Below, one piece after another: positions 57,984 through 64,000 of a stretch of DNA of 64,000 bases (positions are counted from its first letter, which is position 1; the number at the start of each line of letters is the position of its first letter). This DNA comes from Echinarachnius parma. Lineage: Eukaryota; Echinodermata; Echinoidea; Clypeasteroida; Echinarachniidae. The DNA is taken from positions 1 to 64,000 of the forward strand of contig JBAMJV010002089.1 in the NCBI GenBank assembly GCA_037951105.1, read 5' to 3'. The notes below the pieces were generated by a model, which was given only the letters and a program-made list of their open reading frames with translations, was not told the DNA's origin and searched no databases. The translations under genes were made by a program, and so were the position numbers.

Positions 57984-59130
57984 ACTGTGAGAGGTGCAAA
58001 TGTGCACCAAAATACTCACACAAGTCTGCAGAGCTGAAATATGTCTGTCATGAAAAGAGTTCAATTATAGTAATTAGATCCATTCTGACAAATAACCCTG
58101 GGTGGTACCTTGGTACGTTTCATGCATCATATAATAATAATAATAATTATATGCATTTTTATATAACACTTGTCTTTGGTTTCAAAATATGATCATATTT
58201 GTTTGTTTGTGGTATTTATAAGCTTTACCTTCCAAAAATAACAATAAAAGAATAATAATTGTACAACTGCTTTATATCATTACGAATTGACCCCCAACAA
58301 AATTTGACCTCGGTCAGCATTATTGTACAACTTAAACTTATGACTCAGCAATCGGTTGAAATATTTATGGTACTTAATTTTCTGATAGAAATTCACTCAA
58401 ATGTATATATTCACTCAAACGTACATTATTTTTCTGACCTTAAAAACAATTTGTAAAAGTGAGGCAGTGAGGCACATGTTTGTGTATATGTACATGCGAT
58501 ATATAGTTAGTTAAAAGATGTACAGTACCATCTTTCTCTAAAAAAAAGAAGGTATTTACTTCAGGGGCCAAGTGCCACTCCACCACGCCACCGTAGTAAT
58601 CACACTTTAGATCAGTTAAACTGTAGTTAGCAGAACTTGGCGATCAGTTTTGATGAGAGAGTACATGTATATCTGCTCCTTGCACAGTAGATGTACAGTG
58701 GCTCTAAAAGCTCCCGCTAACTTCAGTTTTTAATGCAATCCGTGCATGCATGGGGTCCTGTATAGATTGTAATCGCTTGCGCTCTGTATTTTTTTCAAAG
58801 AGCCCATTATTATAGCATAAATAAACGTTGCTCATAGTGGGTAAAAACATGAACGTGATTGACTCAACTTAAGTTTTCCTGTGAAAAGTATTTAGAGCAC
58901 AATATGGATTTAGATCAGAGATTGAGATTATATATGTAGATGTACGTCCTTTACTCTTAATGGTATGACAATGTAATAATTACACACCCAAAATGGTCAC
59001 AATGAGAAGAATTGAACTTTTCAAGGAATAAAAATGATATCCCGTAATAAAATGGCTCTGTATGATAAATATTAAAGGAATGGTGTGGGTGTGTATTTAG
59101 TTTAATTGAAACACTTGTGTGTGAGATTGT
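57984..59130. other. No gene seen
   Basis: AT-rich sequence with no recognised repeat or exon. Confidence 0.5.
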
Positions 59131-59135
59131 TTGTT

Positions 59136-59603
59136 AGAGCGATCCATTAACTTTATATTTTCCCCAAAAGTAATGTTTGAGACTTCAATCATATACCAAT
59201 ATCATTGTAATATCCTTTTTTTTAAATCATTGTTTTATTGACATCAAATCAAATAAAAACCATGACAAACACAAAGATATGATATGTGAGAATTTCATAG
59301 AAAAGAATAAAGTTTACCCATGATTTGATCCCGATCGTTCGGGTGAAGTATCCACATTCAGATACTATGAATGATTGAGTATCCAAATTCAGATACTACG
59401 GTCGTAAACCGTCTATACATGTAGATGCTCTTGAATTCAATCTTAAATATATCCATGATTATGGAGACATTTTAAAAATAAAAACCCATTTCATTCTTCT
59501 GTTAATACCATACAAATAAGTCAAACAACAGCGCAAAAAAAGGAGTGGGAAAGCCCCAAGTGATTTTGCTTGAAATTGTACAAAGTATTAATAATGGATC
59601 ACT
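59136..59603 (+). mobile_element. TTAA MITE family 6, second copy
   Basis: Left end AGAGCGATCCATTAACTTTA, right end TAATAATGGATCACT followed by TTAA (59604-59607); the left TTAA has decayed to TTAG. A further TTAA-bounded stretch starts at the same border (59608-60333) with only AGG shared at its ends. Confidence 0.7.
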
Positions 59604-59607
59604 TTAA

Positions 59608-60480
59608 AGGTATGGTGACAAGAAAACTGCCTCAAAATTGTGTTTTACTGTATCTAAGGTAGATTTTCATGAAGATTACTAATACAAACATATTTTCCTC
59701 GTGGGAAAACCCGGTAAAATAAAAAAATCAACTTGTAAAATCACTTTCGGAACCCCCGTAAAAAAACTGAGCCCGGGCGGAAAAAAAATGACGCCATCTT
59801 TGTGACGTCACATGCAGGCAATCGCAGTTTAGCTCGGTCATAGACGTACACGCTGAGTGCAATACTCACCTTGACAGAGAGATATTATTTCCATTTGTTT
59901 CAATATTTGCAAACATTTGCTTAGGTTTATATCATGGACGATATACACTCAGATGTGTAGCTGCATCCTGTTACAATTCATTTCTTAGCAATTCTTTATT
60001 AAGCACTTTCAGTTAAGCCTCAATTTACAAGCAAAAACAAGTTTGTTTTACTCGCAAGTCATAGGCTCTGCATGTAAACCATGCACATTCCTCCGCGTTG
60101 CGGTCTGCTTGTGATGTCATGAATCGGGTGACACGTGCGCACATTCCAGCTCTGCTATAAATGACTTTTTTAGGAGCATGGAACGCCGATGCGTAATAAA
60201 GCAAAAAAGTTGCATGAAATTTCCCTTTTTTTCCCAACTTAAGGATTTCTTTGAAAAAAAGAGTGTGGTATATCAATAAAGGCACATATTTAAAGCTATA
60301 AACCTGTATCAAAGCCGTGATTTCCCCCCTCCTTTAAAACCACATCCTGTTTTAATATGTCACAGTATGGAACTGCAAATTACCTTTTAAGGACATGTTT
60401 TGCAAATGCATGTTGAATTCTGTTTATCTGTATTAGTTAGTGTACACATCAAGAATGTGTAAACTGTAAACTAAACTGCT
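59608..60480. other. No gene; weak TTAA-bounded element
   Basis: From AGGTATGGTGACAAGAAAAC after TTAA at 59604 to CCCCCCTCCT before TTAA at 60334-60337. End similarity is too short to prove an element. No coding sequence is recognised. Confidence 0.3.
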
Positions 60481-60484
60481 TTGT

Positions 60485-61260
60485 TGTCGAGCCCACCGTA
60501 GGTGGAGGGGAGACTAAGGGATCCAAATTGCGTCCGTCCGTCCGTCCGTCCGTCCGTGACGCTTATACAAATTTGAATAACTGTCAAACCCTGCATCTGT
60601 TCATAACCAAACTTGATTGGTAGATGCCCTAAACCGGCCTCCATGATATGCTGGGGTCAAAGGTCACATAAGTAGGTCAAAGGTCAAATGAGGGTCAATG
60701 TGAAGTTTTGGGGGTAAGAGTCTATTAGGGTAGATAACTTTCCAACCCTGCATCTGTTTGTAACCAAACTTGATTGGTAGATGCCCTATACCAGCCTCCA
60801 TGATATGCTGGGGTCAAAGGTCACATAAGTAGGTCAAAGGTCAAATGAGGGTCAATGTGAAGTTTTAGGGGTAAGAGTCTATTAGGGTCGATAACTTTCC
60901 AACCCTGCATCTGTTTGTAACCAAACTTGATTGATAGATTGCCTATACCGGCCTCCATGATATGCTGGGGTCAAAGGTCACATAAGTAGGTCAAAGGTCA
61001 AATGAGGGTCAATGTGAAGTTTTTGGGGTAAGAGTCTATTAGGGTCGATAACTTTCCAACCCTGCATCTGTTTGTAACCAAACTTGATTGGTAGATGCCC
61101 TATACTGGCCTCCATGATATGCTGGGGTCAAAGGTCACATATATAGGTCAAAGGTCAAATGATCAAATTTGAAAGTTTACCTGCAAGACTCTATAATGGT
61201 TGATAACTTTCCAACCCTGCATCTGTTTGTAACCAAACTTGATTGGCATGAATGCGCGAA
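60485..61260 (+). repeat. 157-bp tandem array with AGGTCAAAGGTCA, led by (GTCC)n
   Basis: Starts TCGAGCCCACCGTAGGTGGA, then (TCCG)n at 60531-60557. The unit CTGCATCTGT starts at 60591, 60748, 60905, 61062 and 61217 (spacings 157, 157, 157, 155). The first four units each carry GGGGTCAAAGGTCACATA and AGGTCAAAGGTCA; the fifth is truncated. The second motif is a direct repeat of the nuclear-receptor half-site AGGTCA spaced by one base. Confidence 0.9.
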
Positions 61261-61493
61261 ATAGGGCGAGACACATTACGGCTATCGCCTTGTATATTTT
61301 AACAATTTTAGCAATTTCCAATTTTTCCTCCAATTTGATAAGCCCCACCTCTTAACCCCTTGAATACGCGAACCGGGTGGGTTGTTTGTGTACACGGTCT
61401 ATGGAGATTTCAGAATCTCGAAGGGAACGGTTAAAATACTAGTAGATTAGAGAATCTTCTCAAACATAACATTCCCACTAATTTATTATTTTG
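61261..61493. other. No gene seen
   Basis: Short unassigned stretch. GGGTGGGTTGTTTGTGTACA resembles a segment near 41670 in reverse, so it is probably repeat. Confidence 0.4.
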
Positions 61494-61497
61494 TTAA

Positions 61498-62057
61498 AGG
61501 GGTATTCCGGGCCTGATAAAACTATTCGTTATTTGAATGAGCAGAACAAGAGGGATAATTGGTGAAAATTTGATCAAAATCGGACAGGAAACACGGGAGT
61601 TATACCTATTTGAACATCATGTAGTAATGAGCGATCGTTTCAAAATTGCCGCTAAATGCAACATCACGCACGAGCAACTCGCCATAGCTTTAGTACATGA
61701 AAATACGCTTAATTCTCATTTTCATAGCTAAAAATTAATTTGTCTCTGCTTGTTTTCACGAATTCATAGAAGAATACTGATGGGCCAACCTCATTGGAAT
61801 TTGTAAGCTCATAAATTTGCTTTGTTATGAAGAAAATTAAAATTTTGTAAAATTTCCATGTAGAAGTCAAAATGGCTGCAGCTCGCAAGTGACGTCACGA
61901 TCGATAGCAATTGCGAACGATGCTAAAAATCGGAGCAAAGTTCATCCTGTCATAACTTTTTTATTGCTCTACCGTTTTGGCTCAGATTTTCGATCATGAT
62001 TCTTCATATTCACCGCATTTTATAGCAGATATCACATTTCTTGGGTGGAATTCCCCT
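61498..62057 (+). mobile_element. TTAA MITE family 4
   Basis: Bounded by TTAA at 61494-61497 and 62058-62061. Ends are AGGGGTATTCCGGG and GGTGGAATTCCCCT, imperfect inverted repeats. It is noncoding. Confidence 0.8.
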
Positions 62058-62061
62058 TTAA

Positions 62062-62160
62062 AGGGATCTTTGTTGACTTTGTTGACATGTGCAAAAACTG
62101 AAGGAGGGTTGATAAAATGTGTATTTCTGTACATCTTTATTAAGAATTATCTATTTGAAT
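62062..62160 (+). mobile_element. TTAA MITE family 3, 5' fragment
   Basis: AGGGATCTTTGTTGACTTTG then TTGACATGTGCAAAAACTGA matches the left end of family 3. It starts at the very TTAA that ends the family 4 element and breaks off near 62160. Confidence 0.65.
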
Positions 62161-62705
62161 GTTAGTTGTATATATTGATGATTTGGTTTCAACAATTTGT
62201 ATGCCTCCGCCAACAAAGTGGCCGGAGGCATTATGTTTTCGGGTTGTCCGTCCGTCCGTCTATACGTACGTACGTCCCGTTTTCGTTCTCGCAATATCTC
62301 AAGAACCGGTTGACGGATCAACTTCAAACTTGGTATGAGTGTACATATTGAGGTGACAATGATCTGATTAGATTTTTGGGGTCATAAGGTCAAAGGTCAA
62401 GGTCACAGAGCACAATATATGTGCAAAAATAGCTTGTAATGGCAAAATCTCAAGAACTGAACATCATGCTTCAATCAAACTTGGTATGTGAATGTATCTT
62501 AGTGAGCCAATGACGCCTTATAATTTGGGGGTCATCAGGTCAAAGGTCAAGGTCACAGGACTCTATAGATGTAGATGCTAAAAAAGCTTGTAATTTGAAG
62601 TTTGAAGTTTTGAAGTTTGAAGTTTTATTAACAACAACAAAAAATACATCATCATCAAATACATGTAAGACAAAATTATCAGAAATAATTACTGTAAGTA
62701 CTTAA

Positions 62706-63093
62706 AGGGATCTAGTAACTTTGTTGAGATGTGCAAAAACTGATGAATGGTTGATGCAATGTATATTGTTGTTATCTCATATGTCCACAGGGTATTGTGT
62801 GAAAATTTCAAGTCAAATGGACAATGTATGGCCAAGTAATGAGCGAAAATGCAAAGTGATATTGGGTGATATTCACCAACTCACTGCATTCACTTTGTAC
62901 AGGGATGAAAATCTCGCCCGGAGATTTTCTTATCTGAATACTTCAATCATACATATCTTTGTAATGAAAGGGAAATTTGAAAAACCGAAAGCTGTCCCAT
63001 GATTTTATTGTTAATACGAATACAACAAGGTATAAAGGAACCACTAGAATTAAAATTTTATTTTGAGGATTTGGACAATGTTACTAAGTCCCT
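62706..63093 (+). mobile_element. TTAA MITE family 3, copy nested in LINE
   Basis: Bounded by TTAA at 62702-62705 and 63094-63097. Ends AGGGATCTAGTAACTTTGTT and ACAATGTTACTAAGTCCCT. Confidence 0.88.
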
Positions 63094-63372
63094 TTAACAA
63101 AACAATTAAAGTAAAAATAACAATGTCAGACGTGTATCTACCTAAACATTTTATAGATCAAAATCAAGTTGTCGCTAAAGGAGAACCGAAAGTTAGCACA
63201 AGTGCTAGTCGAGATCGGTCCTCTCTGTTGTATAGTATAAACTATAATACAAATGACAGTATAAAATAACTTCACTGTAAAATAACTTCAATATAAAAGA
63301 ATCATTATAATTAATGAGGTATACATTGTATACATTCTACCAAAAGACATTTTTAACCAAGCATACAATTAT

Positions 63373-63498
63373 TTATTTATTTACCAAATACATTGTGAGG
63401 GCCTTACGAAATGAATATCTTGTTTTTTTTTCTTTAATCTCCTGAGGCAAACTGTTCCAAAGTTTTGGCCCAACAAAAGAAATGGAGAATGTCCCTTG
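63373..63498 (-). pseudogene. LINE reverse transcriptase C-terminal fragment
   Basis: 41 codons ending in TAA: TFSISFVGPKLWNSLPQEIK then a SFRKALTMYLVNK end. The GPKLWNSLP and FRKALTMYL words are the typical C-terminal signature of CR1/Jockey-clade reverse transcriptases. Everything upstream is lost, so it cannot move by itself. Confidence 0.85.
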
Positions 63499-63664
63499 AG
63501 TTGTCCTACATATTTAGCAAAATCTCAAGAACTGAATGTCAGATTTCAATCAACCTTGGTACCTTAGTGTATCTTAGGGAGCCAATGTAGCCATATAATT
63601 TGGGGGTCATGAGGTCAAAGTTCAAGGTTACATAATTCATATGCGAAATAGCTTGTGATTGTAA

Positions 63665-64000
63665 AAACTAAGCCTGGGTCGGAACGGACGGAATACCGGA
63701 ATCCGTCCGGTGTGTGCGTGTTCCGGTTTTGTTTTCTCCATTCCGGTATTCCGATGAAACAATGTAATACATAAAGAATATCTTATATATTTTGTAGTAG
63801 AAAACTATCAGAAGAAAACAAATGACAAAAAAGTACAAGAAAGACGATGTCGAATGCAACTTACAACGACGAGAAATCCGCTGCGTTTATTATGAAAGCC
63901 GATCTAGCGCGCCGTGCGGCAAGTACGGCATACGATCGACGTCGTAGACTATAGCTACCCCGGCGCGCCCGCCCGCACAGTCATGCAGCTGCTATCAGTC
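63665..64000. other. No gene seen; probable start of TIR element and GC-rich end
   Basis: AGCCTGGGTCGGAACGGACG, with several GGAATACCGGAAT-type words, resembles the 54.4-kb element end. From about 63890 the sequence becomes GC- and CpG-rich and runs off the window. Confidence 0.4.

Larger units (their letters stand above)
62594..63515 (-). mobile_element. 5'-truncated LINE inserted in the GTCC repeat
   Basis: Read on -, the element ends in AATAAAACTTCAAACTTCA, a heptamer-type 3' tail, and carries the C-terminal end of a reverse transcriptase at 63373-63498. It contains a TTAA MITE (62706-63093). Truncation at the 5' side is typical of target-primed insertion. Confidence 0.85.
62205..63660 (+). 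repeat. GTCC-led repeat with AGGTCA motifs, split by a LINE
   Basis: It starts with a hairpin (GCCTCCGCC ... GGCCGGAGGC) and TCCGTCCGTCC, then has units with AATCTCAAGAACTGAA and AGGTCAAAGGTCAAGGTCAC (62384 and 62535). The third unit is broken after GCTTGTAAT at about 62594 and resumes with AGCAAAATCTCAAGAACTGA at about 63516. Confidence 0.85.

Overview
The window is AT-rich animal nuclear DNA. Genes are split into exons with GT/AG introns, intergenic DNA is dominated by dispersed repeats, and long G/C homopolymers recur. The repeat types (Helitron, TTAA-flanked MITEs, tRNA-derived SINEs, truncated LINEs, GTCC-rich repeats carrying AGGTCA motifs) suggest a marine invertebrate, perhaps an echinoderm, hemichordate or cephalochordate. 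That is an inference, and I cannot name the species.

Genes. (1) A complete nine-exon vasohibin gene (tubulin tyrosine carboxypeptidase) lies on + at 12559-21581. I rebuilt it exon by exon; it gives 352 residues and keeps the Cys-His-Ser catalytic residues at the spacing of human VASH1. (2) A 699-residue protein with three C2H2 zinc fingers at its C-terminus lies on - at 31532-33631. It has one coding exon preceded by a splice acceptor in the 5' UTR; I do not recognise an ortholog. (3) Exon 1 of a mitochondrial acetyl-CoA synthetase (ACSS1-like) lies on + at 35116-35548, head-to-head with the zinc-finger gene. No later exon was found in the remaining 28 kb. (4) Two exons at 9807-10535 on - may be the 3' end of a small membrane-protein gene of unknown identity.

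Layout. 1-7 kb: homopolymer-rich repeats, a GCGAGCGAGC tandem array, SINE pieces and one arm of a dispersed inverted duplication. 7-10 kb: mostly unremarkable, then the candidate membrane-protein exons. 12.5-21.6 kb: vasohibin, whose introns hold a 1.2-kb foldback element, a LINE tail, a triplication that copied the exon-4 splice acceptor, a small MITE with a visible empty site, a TTAA MITE and a 2.2-kb self-complementary minisatellite. 22.2-23.2 kb: an unusual 1-kb terminal-inverted-repeat element made of two short CpG-rich words. 24-30 kb: repeats, including a MITE nested in another MITE. 29.9-31.3 kb: a 12-bp and a 24-bp tandem array beyond the 3' end of the zinc-finger gene. 31.5-35.6 kb: the zinc-finger and ACSS1-like genes. 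37.4-38.3 kb: a non-autonomous Helitron. 39-64 kb: no recognised gene, but many MITEs, tandem arrays and a three-level nested insertion at 62.2-63.7 kb.

The most notable structure is a set of at least six unrelated short-element families that all end in inverted repeats and sit between TTAA tetranucleotides. Several copies are nested or abutting, so insertion order can be read. No prokaryotic, viral or CRISPR features were seen. The genes have no evident joint pathway; they are ordinary animal neighbours.
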